Positions 1 to 7,534 are shown, counted from the stretch's first letter. The stretch is DNA of 39,178 nt from JBAPRR01 sp049281195 (GCA_049281195.1 JBAPRR010000449.1:1-39178), one strand, 5' to 3'. A program made the numbers and translations. The notes: generated from the letters alone by a model not told the origin.

Positions 1-74
1 CCTTCGGCGAGCTTGCGGATGATCTGGTCGGGCGTGTGTCTGCGTCTCTTCACGTTGCGGTCCTCCTCGCCCAT
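1..74 (-). CDS. IS3-family transposase OrfA, N-terminal fragment (runs off the window)
   Basis: Reading the minus strand from an ATG at 74 (or a GTG at 53) gives a short protein containing KRRRHTPDQIIRKLAEG. This is the typical beginning of the helix-turn-helix OrfA of IS3-family elements, the small DNA-binding subunit that is joined by frameshifting to the DDE transposase OrfB. Only about 25 codons are visible, so group, completeness and activity cannot be judged. The GTG start fits family starts (MKRRRHTP) better. The gene points out of the window, so the rest of the element should lie to the left. Its 5' end lies about 30 bases from the stop codon of the neighbouring peptidase gene. Confidence 0.8.
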   Translation of the reverse strand, partial: MGEEDRNVKRRRHTPDQIIRKLAE

Positions 75-113
75 TCTGGGGCATCGGACTCGCATTACGT
101 GTGGCTCAGCTCA
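1..113 (-). mobile_element. End of an IS3-family insertion sequence (boundary inferred)
   Basis: The transposase start at 53-74 implies that the IS terminus lies just to its right. Read on the minus strand, bases 113-103 are TGAGCTGAGCC. IS3-family ends begin with TG, so the edge may lie near 113. The exact edge is inference: the second end and the target duplication are outside the window. Confidence 0.4.
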
Positions 114-882
114 GGGGTACCCGGTCACCCTCGATGGTCGCAGTCAGATCCCCGGTAGACACAACACCGGCTATCCGGCAACCGAGTTGTGCATAGTCGG
201 TGTTGTGAAAGCGGATGTCGATCGTCGCCGGAAGCGCGATCGCGGGAGGCGAGGCTTTGCTCACACCTTCTGTCGCTTGTCTTGCCGTGCTCCGGATCAG
301 GTCGTTCGCCTTGTCGGGGTGAAGCGACTCGGCAGCGAACCGGGTTATCGACTTTTTGACAATGGCCGCCTTGATGTCCGGGCAGATCGCCTGCATCTCC
401 TGTGCCGTACGCTCGTCGCCGGTCACCAGGACCACAGGGACGTCATAGGCCCTGGCCACGAGGGCGTTGATACCGCCCTCGCCTGTGACCTGCCCATTGA
501 GCCTCACCTCGGCGAAAGCATCCGGAAAGTAAGTATGGGAAAGTGCGGCCCGGGCCGAGGACATCGAGCCGTGGTACGACAAGAGGAACACCGCGTCGAA
601 CGATTCGTCAAGGCCCTGCATCATGTACCGAGGCTTGAACCGTCCCGAAAGGTAACTGGCTTTACCTGTCAACTCGCTGGGACGCAGATTGGCCATACGG
701 CCGTGGGAGTCATTGACGAGAAACTCGTTTGCGCCTCCCTCGATGGCGCCTTCGATCGCGGCGTTTACCTCGCCGGTTAGGAGGCCGACGTAGTAGTCGT
801 AGAGACTTCCGCCAGGCCTAACGTGCTCCCAGTCGACTACGCCTGCAGTTCCCTCCATGTCCGAAGAGATGAACACCTTCAA
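106..882 (-). CDS. M55-family D-aminopeptidase (DppA-like), probably 3'-truncated
   Basis: The 258-residue protein belongs to the zinc-dependent M55 (DppA) D-aminopeptidases, which cleave D-amino-acid-containing peptides. Zinc-site residues are in register with the family: D8 and E10 in SSDMEG, H60 in NDSHG, H104 in SYHGS, the proposed catalytic H116 and E135 in TGEGG. The start is a TTG at 882, the only start that keeps the DMEG motif at the very N-terminus; the upstream GGTGA is a weak ribosome site. Family members such as DppA have about 270 residues and end in a helix after the last strand, whereas this protein stops right after EGDRVPLS. The last codons coincide with the putative IS3 end, so the natural C-terminus has probably been replaced. 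Lsr2 is encoded 214 bases upstream on the same strand, with hairpins between them. Confidence 0.85.
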   Translation of the reverse strand: MKVFISSDMEGTAGVVDWEHVRPGGSLYDYYVGLLTGEVNAAIEGAIEGGANEFLVNDSHGRMANLRPSELTGKASYLSGRFKPRYMMQGLDESFDAVFLLSYHGSMSSARAALSHTYFPDAFAEVRLNGQVTGEGGINALVARAYDVPVVLVTGDERTAQEMQAICPDIKAAIVKKSITRFAAESLHPDKANDLIRSTARQATEGVSKASPPAIALPATIDIRFHNTDYAQLGCRIAGVVSTGDLTATIEGDRVPLS

Positions 883-987
883 GCTGTGTCACCAATCTTC
901 ATGTCGGGAACTGCAAGCGGTCGGCATGTTGCAGAATCAACAATTCTCAGAGAACTCCAAGTCGAGAAGGTACAGAGTCCGATTATC

Positions 988-1017
988 TGTATCAAGCATC
1001 ACCCGATGTTTGATACA
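988..1017. promoter_or_regulatory. 30-base near-perfect palindrome upstream of the M55 gene
   Basis: The arms 988-1000 and 1005-1017 (TGTATCAAGCATC / GATGTTTGATACA) match at 12 of 13 positions around a four-base spacer. No T-run follows on either strand, so it is a weak intrinsic terminator candidate. The TGTATCA/TGATACA arms look more like an operator for a dimeric regulator of the M55 gene. A smaller inverted repeat, GAACGA/TCGTTC, lies at 1035-1052. Confidence 0.45.
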
Positions 1018-1084
1018 AGCTTAAATCGCCCTGAGAACGATCGAAGTCGTTCGCAGAAATCCCGAAACTTGAGAATTACCGGCG

Positions 1085-1100
1085 GTAGAAGCGCTTCTAC
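1085..1100. repeat. Perfect 16-base palindrome over the lsr2 stop codon
   Basis: GTAGAAGCGCTTCTAC is fully self-complementary and includes the stop codon of the Lsr2 gene (TAG at 1099-1097). It may serve as a transcript-end hairpin, but no T-run follows on the minus strand, so the function is uncertain. Confidence 0.4.
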
Positions 1101-1459
1101 GGCTTTCCCGCAGACCTCCAGGAGGAAACTTCACTGTCGGACACGCGTCCACGCGTGCGCTTCAGATAGCCACGGATCGCAGTCTGATCGTTCTCAGAAA
1201 GCCGTGAATATGCTGTGGTTTTTGCACCAGCGAGCCTCTTTGAAGTTTTCCTGGGACCCTTGGACGTGGCTATCTGCTTTGCAGGCCGTCCAATCTTCGA
1301 GGGCCGAGCGGCCTTCACCAGCGGCGCAATGTATTCGTCGTAGTTCGCCTTACTGAGATCAACCCGGTATCTCTTGGAATCGACGGTCAGCGTGACGGAT
1401 ACGTCTGCGGTCGATCCATCCAGATCGTCCACAAGTCTCATCATCGTGATCGTTGCCAA
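1097..1459 (-). CDS. lsr2: Lsr2-like nucleoid-associated protein
   Basis: The 120-residue protein has the Lsr2 layout. An N-terminal beta-rich dimerisation domain (about 1-60, with LVDDLDGSTADVSVTLTVD and YRVDLSKANYDEYI) leads through a basic linker to a C-terminal helix-turn-helix (about 85-120, IRGYLKRTRGRVSDSEVSSW). Lsr2 proteins bind AT-rich DNA, silence foreign genes and compact the nucleoid. The canonical RGR hook follows VSD in the usual proteins. Here that place reads SEVSSW, and an RGR sits four residues earlier, so the DNA contacts may differ. The start is a TTG at 1459 supported by GGGAGG six bases upstream. It lies beside a mobile element, and its 5' region is noticeably AT-rich. 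Confidence 0.85.
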   Translation of the reverse strand: MATITMMRLVDDLDGSTADVSVTLTVDSKRYRVDLSKANYDEYIAPLVKAARPSKIGRPAKQIATSKGPRKTSKRLAGAKTTAYSRLSENDQTAIRGYLKRTRGRVSDSEVSSWRSAGKP

Positions 1460-1901
1460 TTTCTGCCTCCCTTACGGTGTAAGAGCTTATTCTGACATTT
1501 TATAACATCAAAAACAAAACGGGGCGTTATCTGTGATGCGCGCCGATGCCGCGGTGCGTTGCTACATGCACACCATCACTCACTTGTGCATGCAAATCGA
1601 CTTCGAATCCGAAACGGTGTCGCGGGTCGACTGTCTATAAATCAATCGATTTCGGATGATCGGCACAGTGATTCGATGACGCCCGGTGAACGCGCGGCGT
1701 TCGAAGTGTTCGCATGGTGATCGTTATGACGCATGCGCGCTATTCATCAACCGCCCTCTTGGTGCACATGAACCGGTGCATGAGCTCCTTGTCGAACAGG
1801 TTGGCGATCTGAGATCAGTCAAGACGGCTGTCCGTACCCAGATGGCGCTTCATGGCTTTTCATGATCCTGAAAGTTTCCTAGAGCAAGGACTAGTATTCC
1901 T
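1460..1901. other. Divergent intergenic region, 442 bases, with inverted repeats
   Basis: No convincing gene is seen. The region separates lsr2 (leftward) from the oxidoreductase operon (rightward), and its lsr2-proximal part is poorer in GC than its surroundings. Two inverted repeats stand out: CATGCACA/TGTGCATG at 1565-1572 and 1585-1592, and ATCCGAAA/TTTCGGAT at 1607-1614 and 1650-1657. A GGTGCAC/GGTGCATG pair near 1760-1785 echoes the first. They may be operators, or sites for Lsr2 itself. Confidence 0.4.
1484..1511 (-). promoter_or_regulatory. Candidate lsr2 promoter
   Basis: On the minus strand TTGATG (1511-1506) and TAAGCT (1489-1484) are 16 bases apart, inside a locally AT-rich stretch. 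TATAAA at 1504-1499 is an alternative -10. Neither is strong. Confidence 0.3.
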
Positions 1902-1915
1902 ATGGATTTAGTAGG

Positions 1916-1921
1916 TATAAT
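1916..1921 (+). promoter_or_regulatory. Consensus -10 box for a leaderless transcript
   Basis: A perfect TATAAT lies seven bases before the in-frame ATG at 1929, so transcription would start at or next to that ATG. No convincing -35 is present. This favours 1929 over the more upstream ATG codons at 1902 and 1920. Confidence 0.45.
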
Positions 1922-1928
1922 GGGAGCC

Positions 1929-3362
1929 ATGGGGTGGGACACGCAGGAAACAGACAACATGCAGGTGGGCAGGCCGCGAACAGCGATCGTGGGCGGGGGG
2001 GCAGCCGGGGTACTCGCTGCCATTCACATAGCCAGGAGGGACCCCTTCCCCCGCGAGATCTTGATCTTCGAGCCAGCAGAGCGTCTCGGGGCCGGTGCCG
2101 CGTACTCCACAGAGGACCCGAAGCACCTTCTGAATGTGCCGGCGCGGTGCATGAGCGCCTTCGAAAGCGAGCCCGACGACTTCACGTCCTGGATTGCGAG
2201 GCACTGCCCGTTCACGGGCCCTGAGGACTTCGCCCAGCGCCGTTTGTACCGTCGGTATCTGAATGACTGTCTCGAGCGTTCACGGCGGTCGGCCTCTAAA
2301 GGCACCACGATCAAGTGGGTAAGAGAGCGCGTCGTCGATATCGGCTACTCAGAAGGTGGCAGCATCCGTGTGAACGTGTCGCACGGCGAATCCCGGACCG
2401 TGAACGACGTCGTGTTGGCGATCGGACCGCCCCCTTCCTCGGCTCTGTCCTCGTTCGGCCTGAAGAGCAGCCGGCAGATTGTCTCGGACCCGTGGACGCC
2501 GGGTGCTCTGAGCGAGATATCGCCCGACGATGAGGTGCTCGTCATCGGTACGGGCCTCACCATGGTCGACGTCTGCCTCGTACTCGGCACTTCGCCCGGC
2601 CGCAGGATCCATGCGGTGTCTCGAAACGGTTGGACGCCGGCCGCTCACGAAGCAAATGGTTTCTCCCCGTGGCCCAATGTCGATTTCGACGGTGCCCTCA
2701 CCGCTTCAGAGGTGCTGCGGCGCTTCCGCGCCGCGGTCTCAGATGCAGAGTCTTCCGGTGGCGGATGGCGAAATGTCGTTTCGGCGGCCCGGTCGAAGAT
2801 TCCAGCGGTCTGGGGTGAGTTGCCTGACGCCGAAAAGCAAAGACTCCTCCGACATGTGAGCCGCAGATGGGACGTCCATCGCCATCGCATGTGTCCGCAG
2901 GTATCGCGCTCGATCGGCTCGATGATCGCCGGCGGCAGGCTGAGTGTCGAGGCGGGCAGGGTCGTCGATATTGTCCCGGTTGTTTCGAACCGAAGAGTTC
3001 GGTTCGAGGCCGTGATCATGGTGAGGGGGATCGAAAAGAGGATCGAGGTGGCCACCGTGGTCGACTGCACCGGACCCGGGACGACGCGCCCGTCTTCTGT
3101 GATCGGGCGAATGTACGCCAGTGGCATCGCGCGTCCACACCCCACCGGTCTAGGGATGGACGTGGACGAAGACGGCTGCATACGCGGAGCAGACGGCTTT
3201 TCACATCCCGGCATCCACACCATCGGATGGGCGAGACGAGGATCCGCTTTCGAGTCAACGGCGATTCCCGAGCTGCGCGTCCAGGCATCTCAACTATCTG
3301 AACGCATTGCGAGGCGGGAAACGTCGGCCCGCTCGAGTGCGCTCGCGCTGGTGGCGTCGTGA
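1929..3362 (+). CDS. FAD/NAD(P)-binding oxidoreductase (PF13454-type)
   Basis: From ATG 1929 the protein has 477 residues. A Rossmann FAD motif (AIVGGGAAGVLAAIHIA) occurs near the start, followed by IFEPAERLGAGAAY and HLLNVPA, typical of the 'FAD-NAD(P)-binding' family (PF13454/COG4529). A second nucleotide-binding stretch (VLVIGTGLTMVDVCL) lies mid-protein, and VDCTGPG appears near the C-terminus. These are two-dinucleotide flavoproteins, many of unknown substrate. The gene may start at ATG 1902, but a TATAAT box at 1916-1921 suggests a leaderless start at 1929. Its TGA overlaps the GTG of the next gene by four bases, so translation is coupled to the cysteine-dioxygenase-like protein. It probably oxidises a small molecule in the same pathway; the substrate cannot be named. 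Confidence 0.8.
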   Translation: MGWDTQETDNMQVGRPRTAIVGGGAAGVLAAIHIARRDPFPREILIFEPAERLGAGAAYSTEDPKHLLNVPARCMSAFESEPDDFTSWIARHCPFTGPEDFAQRRLYRRYLNDCLERSRRSASKGTTIKWVRERVVDIGYSEGGSIRVNVSHGESRTVNDVVLAIGPPPSSALSSFGLKSSRQIVSDPWTPGALSEISPDDEVLVIGTGLTMVDVCLVLGTSPGRRIHAVSRNGWTPAAHEANGFSPWPNVDFDGALTASEVLRRFRAAVSDAESSGGGWRNVVSAARSKIPAVWGELPDAEKQRLLRHVSRRWDVHRHRMCPQVSRSIGSMIAGGRLSVEAGRVVDIVPVVSNRRVRFEAVIMVRGIEKRIEVATVVDCTGPGTTRPSSVIGRMYASGIARPHPTGLGMDVDEDGCIRGADGFSHPGIHTIGWARRGSAFESTAIPELRVQASQLSERIARRETSARSSALALVAS

Positions 3363-3865
3363 TCACCCACGTTCGTCCCAGGAGCAGAGCCGTATGCAGC
3401 GAGCGGATTCCGAACGTCAGGCGCATCAACATCAACGCGCTCCGCTCGATCGCTGTCAATCTCGTTCCGAGAGTCAAAGAGATGGGCTTCCAACCGGAGT
3501 CCCGCGAACGGTGCTGGGACCTTCTGGCCAGCACACCGGACTTCGAAGCCTGGGTCATCGGTTGGCCGACCGGTGGCCTGATCGAGCTGCACGATCACGG
3601 GAGCTCCGTCGGAGCCGTAGCCGTGGTTTCCGGAGAGCTGGTCGAGACGAAGATCGTCTCCGAAGGCGACCGCCTGGGCACGCGTTCGACAACGCTTTCA
3701 GCCGGCGACACAGTCAAGCTGAGGAGCCACTGCGTTCACGATGTCGTCAACCTCGGGAGCAGTCCGGCCGTCAGCGTGCACGTGTACTCGCCACGCCTGA
3801 AGCAGATGACCTACTACGAGCTTTCGGACGGATCCCTGGACGCGCTGCGCACGATCCACTATTAA
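3359..3865 (+). CDS. Cysteine dioxygenase-like cupin
   Basis: The 168-residue protein fits the thiol dioxygenase family (type I cysteine dioxygenase and relatives), non-haem Fe(II) enzymes that convert a thiol to a sulfinate with O2. The expected facial triad is visible: H78 and H80 in ELHDHGSS and H127 in SHCVHDV, with the family signature HVYSP at 141-145. Glycine replaces the Cys of the Cys-Tyr crosslink, as is common in bacteria. The GTG start overlaps the preceding stop by four bases (GTGA). The first ~25 residues are poorly conserved in type. Substrate could be cysteine, mercaptopropionate or another thiol. The rhodanese 13 bases downstream supports sulfur chemistry. Confidence 0.8.
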   Translation: MITHVRPRSRAVCSERIPNVRRININALRSIAVNLVPRVKEMGFQPESRERCWDLLASTPDFEAWVIGWPTGGLIELHDHGSSVGAVAVVSGELVETKIVSEGDRLGTRSTTLSAGDTVKLRSHCVHDVVNLGSSPAVSVHVYSPRLKQMTYYELSDGSLDALRTIHY

Positions 3866-3878
3866 TCCGACCGGGCAA

Positions 3879-4256
3879 ATGGTGACGTCTGCGGTAGACG
3901 AAATGTTGGAACGGGCGCGCAGCCGAATAAGACGCCTCGGTCCCGAACACGTCGACGACTTTCTGCGCGACGGCGGGGTCCTCGTCGACATAAGACCCGA
4001 AGCCCAGAGACAGTCCGAGGGTGCCATGCCCGGCGCGATCGTCATTGAACGAAACGTGCTCGAGTGGCGGTTCGATCCCACCGGGGAATACTCCATCGCC
4101 GAAGCAAGCGACTACGAACGCCCCATCCTCGTCCTGTGCTCAGAGGGTTATGCATCCAGCTTCGCCGCCGCCTCGCTCGCCGACTTGGGCTTTCGGTCCG
4201 TCGGCGACCTCGCGGGTGGCTATCAGGCCTGGAAACGCCACAAGGAAGCCTCATAA
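3879..4256 (+). CDS. Single-domain rhodanese-like protein
   Basis: The 125-residue protein is one rhodanese domain with an N-terminal helix. VDIRPEAQR, GAMPGAIVIERNVLEWR and the active loop VLCSEGYASS (Cys at residue 87) place it with sulfurtransferases that carry sulfane sulfur as a persulfide. DLAGGYQAWKRH is the usual C-terminal signature. The start is the ATG at 3879, 13 bases after the dioxygenase stop, so it is co-transcribed with it. With a thiol dioxygenase and a flavoprotein next door, a role in handling sulfane sulfur or sulfite is likely. The partner molecule is unknown. Confidence 0.85.
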   Translation: MVTSAVDEMLERARSRIRRLGPEHVDDFLRDGGVLVDIRPEAQRQSEGAMPGAIVIERNVLEWRFDPTGEYSIAEASDYERPILVLCSEGYASSFAAASLADLGFRSVGDLAGGYQAWKRHKEAS

Positions 4257-4316
4257 GAGCGCTGTTAGTCTCAGCCTCTCTTTGCAGGACATCGAGTTGA
4301 CGGGAGGCAGGGGCAC

Positions 4317-4805
4317 ATGTCGTTCCCACGGGCGGAGGTCCAAGCGGCCATCGATCGCTACCACCAGCTGCGTGAACGGATCGACGCCGGCGATGAACCC
4401 GGATTCGGGGTTCTCGGCGACCTGTTCACCGAGGACGCGGTCTACATAGACGGAGCCTGGGGCAGAATCGTCGGCCGCGACGCGATCACGCATTGGTTGG
4501 ATCACTCGATGGTGGGACTCGGCGACTGGAAGTTCCCTATCGAGTTCACGGCCATCGAGGGCGACAACGTGATCGTCAAATGGACCCAGATCATCCCGGG
4601 CACGCGTGCCGACGGCACCCCGTTCACGCAGTCCGGTTACTCCCGTCTGATCTACGCCGGAGACGGTCGCTTCAGTTACGAAGAAGACACCTACAACATG
4701 GTGCAGGTTCTCGAAGACGTAACGGAGAGTGGCTGGCAGCCGACCGAGCCGATGAACTTCCCTCCGCAGAATCCGGACAGGAATTGGTCCATTCCAAAAA
4801 GGTGA
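4317..4805 (+). CDS. SnoaL/NTF2-like fold protein
   Basis: The 162-residue protein starts with helices (AAIDRYHQLRERIDAGD), then LFTEDAVYIDGAWGRIVGRD and alternating strands (IVKWTQIIPG, SGYSRLIYAG), the pattern of SnoaL-like/NTF2 cone-fold proteins. Some members are small cyclases, isomerases or epoxide hydrolases; others only bind ligands. No catalytic set can be named here. The ATG at 4317 has a GGGAGG ribosome site nine bases upstream. It sits 60 bases after the rhodanese and 10 bases before a methyltransferase, so it most likely belongs to the same operon and acts on the pathway's small-molecule intermediate. Confidence 0.75.
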   Translation: MSFPRAEVQAAIDRYHQLRERIDAGDEPGFGVLGDLFTEDAVYIDGAWGRIVGRDAITHWLDHSMVGLGDWKFPIEFTAIEGDNVIVKWTQIIPGTRADGTPFTQSGYSRLIYAGDGRFSYEEDTYNMVQVLEDVTESGWQPTEPMNFPPQNPDRNWSIPKR

Positions 4806-4815
4806 CGGCGGTCCG

Positions 4816-5565
4816 TTGCCGGAGTTCGACGACTTGGCGGAGTGCTACGACGTCACCCGGGGCGGGGAGCCGAGGGGTGACCAGTACGCGGCGGACCTTG
4901 CTCTATTCCTGCCACCGGGCGAGCCCATTCTCGAGATAGGCGTGGGAACGGGGGTGGTGGCCCTGGGTCTCAAAAAGCGGAATAGGTCGATGGTGGGTAT
5001 CGACCTGTCGTCGCCCATGTTGAGACGGGCGTACCCCCGGCTGGGATCGGTGCTGGCGCGCTGCGATGCGCTGCAGATGTCCATCGGGGCCCGGACCATC
5101 GCACACGCGGTATCGGTGTGGGTCGTGCATGCGGTGAACGATCCCGTTTCGCTTTTTCACGAGGCGGCGAGGGTTCTGAAGCCGGGAGGCGTCTACGTGG
5201 TGAGCCCCAATCAGCGCCCCGCTCCCGAAGACGAGATCGGGCGGATCATTTCCGAGATGGGTGCGCGCATCGACCAGCACAGAGGAGCGTCGCGCCCTCG
5301 GGGAGTCACCTCGGATGAAGTGCTCGGTTGGTCGGAGCAGGCCGGTTTCTGCGGTGCGGTTCACACCTTCGAACGGAGATGGATCTCGGCGCCTTCCGAG
5401 GAGTTGGACGCCATAACGAAGCGGGCGTGGCCGGCCATGCGCGAGCTCGACGAGGCCACCATCCGACAGGTGACCCGCCCCGCGGTCGAGGCGCTCGGTC
5501 AGATGCCCGAGGGCGATCACGTGCGCAAAGCCATCGTGGAGGTTGTGGTCCTGGAGCAAGCCTGA
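4816..5565 (+). CDS. Class I SAM-dependent methyltransferase
   Basis: The 249-residue protein has the SAM-binding glycine motif ILEIGVGTGVVALGL at about 38-52, the acidic-loop strand MVGIDLSSPML, and the later motifs VSVWVVHAVND and ARVLKPGGVYVVSP. This fits methyltransferase type 11/25 enzymes acting on small molecules. The start is a TTG at 4816, ten bases after the SnoaL stop; it gives the natural N-terminus PEFDDLAECYDVTRGG, but its ribosome site is weak. The substrate is not predictable. Tight spacing puts it in the 1929-8023 operon. Confidence 0.85.
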   Translation: MPEFDDLAECYDVTRGGEPRGDQYAADLALFLPPGEPILEIGVGTGVVALGLKKRNRSMVGIDLSSPMLRRAYPRLGSVLARCDALQMSIGARTIAHAVSVWVVHAVNDPVSLFHEAARVLKPGGVYVVSPNQRPAPEDEIGRIISEMGARIDQHRGASRPRGVTSDEVLGWSEQAGFCGAVHTFERRWISAPSEELDAITKRAWPAMRELDEATIRQVTRPAVEALGQMPEGDHVRKAIVEVVVLEQA

Positions 5566-5598
5566 TCGATCGTGGATCGGCTTGGTTCCGCGAGCCTG

Positions 5599-5604
5599 TA
5601 TAAC
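5599..5604 (+). promoter_or_regulatory. -10-like box before the AlaRS-like gene
   Basis: TATAAC lies six bases before the GTG at 5611 and is preceded by TG. If functional, it would give a leaderless transcript starting at that GTG, independent of the operon promoter. No clear -35 is seen. Confidence 0.4.
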
Positions 5605-5610
5605 GGTCTC

Positions 5611-7479
5611 GTGGGTGCAGCAGAGATCCGGCGGGACTTCCTCAACTTCTACGTGGAGCGCGGGCACGTTCAGATCGCCCGTTCGAACCTGGTTCCCCGC
5701 GAAGATCCGACCACACTGTTCACGGGTTCGGGGATGCAGCCTCTGATCCCTTATCTACTGGGAGCCCCGAACCCGGCCGGGAGCCGCCTGGTCGATTCGC
5801 AGGTCTGCTTCAGGGCCGAGGACATCGACGAAGTGGGCGACTCCAGACATACCACGCTGTTCGAGATGCTCGGCAACTGGTCGCTCGGCGACTACTTCAA
5901 GACCGAACAGCTTCCCTGGGTGTTCGAGTTCCTGACGAGGATCGTGAAGCTCGACCCGGCACGCCTGTACGTGAGTGCTTTTGCCGGATCACCCAAGTGG
6001 GAAATTCCGCGCGACGAGGAGTCGGTTCTCCTGTGGACGGAGTTGCTCGCAGGTGCCGGGCAGGATCCGGTCGTGGTCGAGGCCGGGACCAAAGAACGGG
6101 CCTCGGCGGAGGGAATCGGAGATGCCCGCATCGTCCTGTACGACGAGTCGCAATGCTGGTGGAGTCGCTCAGGGCCTCCCCACACCATGCCGGTCGGCGA
6201 ACCCGGGGGACCAGACTCTGAGATCTTCTATCTCTTCGCGCAGGTACCGCATGATCCCGCGTACGGGGCCTACTGCCATCCCCATTGCGACTGTGGGCGT
6301 TTCGTCGAGATAGGCAACTCGGTCTTCATGCAGTACCGCAGAACCGCTGACGGTTTCGAGGAGCTCCCAAAGCCGAATGTGGATTTCGGAGGAGGTCTCG
6401 AACGCATAGCGATGGCGCAGGCGGACACCGCAGACGCGTTCGATGTGGACCTGCTCGCACCGATCGTGTCGGCCGTCCGATCGATGTCCACGCAAACGGG
6501 CGTCGCCGACGACCGCGCCACGCGGATCATCACCGATCACGCGCGTGCCGTTGTCTTCCTGGCGTTGGACGGTGTGGAGCCCTCGAACAACACGCAGGGC
6601 TATGTGATGCGCCGCTTCGCCCGTCGCGCCATCCGTCAGGGGTTGACCCTGGGGATCGAGTCGGATCTTCTTTCGCGTCTCGTCGACCCGGTTGTCGGTG
6701 CATATGGCGATGCGTACCCGGACCTTGTCGCCAATGCCCGACACATTCGGGGCGTGCTCGAGCGCGAAGAAAATCTGTTCAGGAGAACCCTGGCCCGGGG
6801 CGTGAAGGAGCTGCCGAAGATCGCCGGGTCGGGTTTGACCGGGGACTCGGTATTCGCGTTGTTCGACACATACGGCTTCCCCCCGGAATTGAGCGTCGAG
6901 GAAGCCGCGTCTTCGGGAATTCCGGTCGATCCCGATTGGAGACCCCGTTACGACGAGCTCATGGCCGAACAGAAACAGCGCTCGAGGACCGCGGCGGCCG
7001 GCATGTTCAAAGGCGGACTGGCGGACCGATCGGAGGCCACCACCCGCCTGCATACCGCCACCCATCTGCTGTACAAGGCGCTCCGGCTTGTTCTCGGCGA
7101 TCACGTGGTGCAGCGCGGGAGCAACATCACACCGGAACGCCTGCGTTTCGACTTTTCCCATCCGCAGAAGGTGACGCCCGAAGAGATCGCCAAGGTGGAA
7201 GACATCGTCAACCAGAACATCTCCCACGATTGGCAGATGAACGTGTCCGAGATGAGCCCCGAACAGGCTTTCACCGCGGGTGCGCTCGGCGCGTTCGGAG
7301 ACAAGTACGGACCGAGCGTCACCGTTTACACCGCCGGCGACCCCGATGACGGGTGGTACAGCAAGGAGATCTGCGGGGGACCCCACGTCGCCCACACCGG
7401 CGAACTGGGACATTTCCGCGTAGTGAAAGAAGAGTCGTCCAGTGCCGGGGTGCGCCGGATCCGGGCGGTGCTCGAGTAA
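5611..7479 (+). CDS. Compact alanyl-tRNA synthetase-like protein lacking the C-Ala domain
   Basis: From GTG 5611 the protein has 622 residues and begins MGAAEIRRDFLNFYVERGH, the expected AlaRS start. The class II aminoacylation core is intact in outline: TTLFEMLGNWSLGDYF, CHPHCDCGRFVEIGN and the motif-3 stretch DFGGGLERIAM. An editing domain follows with HTATHLL and CGGPH (the HxxxH/CxxxH metal site) and ends at AGVRRIRAVLE. Bacterial AlaRS usually has about 870-880 residues; the missing part is the linker coiled coil and the DHHA1/C-Ala tRNA-elbow domain. The reading frame simply ends, with no sign of a broken tail. It could be a compact full AlaRS, a second specialised copy, or an enzyme that charges Ala for the adjacent pathway. 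A GTG at 5572 is an alternative start. Confidence 0.8.
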   Translation: MGAAEIRRDFLNFYVERGHVQIARSNLVPREDPTTLFTGSGMQPLIPYLLGAPNPAGSRLVDSQVCFRAEDIDEVGDSRHTTLFEMLGNWSLGDYFKTEQLPWVFEFLTRIVKLDPARLYVSAFAGSPKWEIPRDEESVLLWTELLAGAGQDPVVVEAGTKERASAEGIGDARIVLYDESQCWWSRSGPPHTMPVGEPGGPDSEIFYLFAQVPHDPAYGAYCHPHCDCGRFVEIGNSVFMQYRRTADGFEELPKPNVDFGGGLERIAMAQADTADAFDVDLLAPIVSAVRSMSTQTGVADDRATRIITDHARAVVFLALDGVEPSNNTQGYVMRRFARRAIRQGLTLGIESDLLSRLVDPVVGAYGDAYPDLVANARHIRGVLEREENLFRRTLARGVKELPKIAGSGLTGDSVFALFDTYGFPPELSVEEAASSGIPVDPDWRPRYDELMAEQKQRSRTAAAGMFKGGLADRSEATTRLHTATHLLYKALRLVLGDHVVQRGSNITPERLRFDFSHPQKVTPEEIAKVEDIVNQNISHDWQMNVSEMSPEQAFTAGALGAFGDKYGPSVTVYTAGDPDDGWYSKEICGGPHVAHTGELGHFRVVKEESSSAGVRRIRAVLE

Positions 7480-7528
7480 GCGGTGATCGAGTAAGCGGTA
7501 GCCCTGGGAATCGGCCGCCCTCCGGTCG

Positions 7529-7534
7529 TATTGT
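7529..7534 (+). promoter_or_regulatory. -10-like box before gene 7541
   Basis: TATTGT lies six bases before the GTG at 7541, in the leaderless configuration seen at several other starts in the window. Confidence 0.35.

Noticed and set aside
13..780. Long plus-strand open frame opposite the M55 gene
   Set aside because: It is antisense to a protein with complete M55 motifs and encodes Arg-rich sequence typical of a GC-rich shadow frame.
6169..7413. 414-residue open frame opposite the AlaRS-like gene
   Set aside because: It has no recognisable motif, and the opposite strand has unmistakable synthetase motifs throughout.
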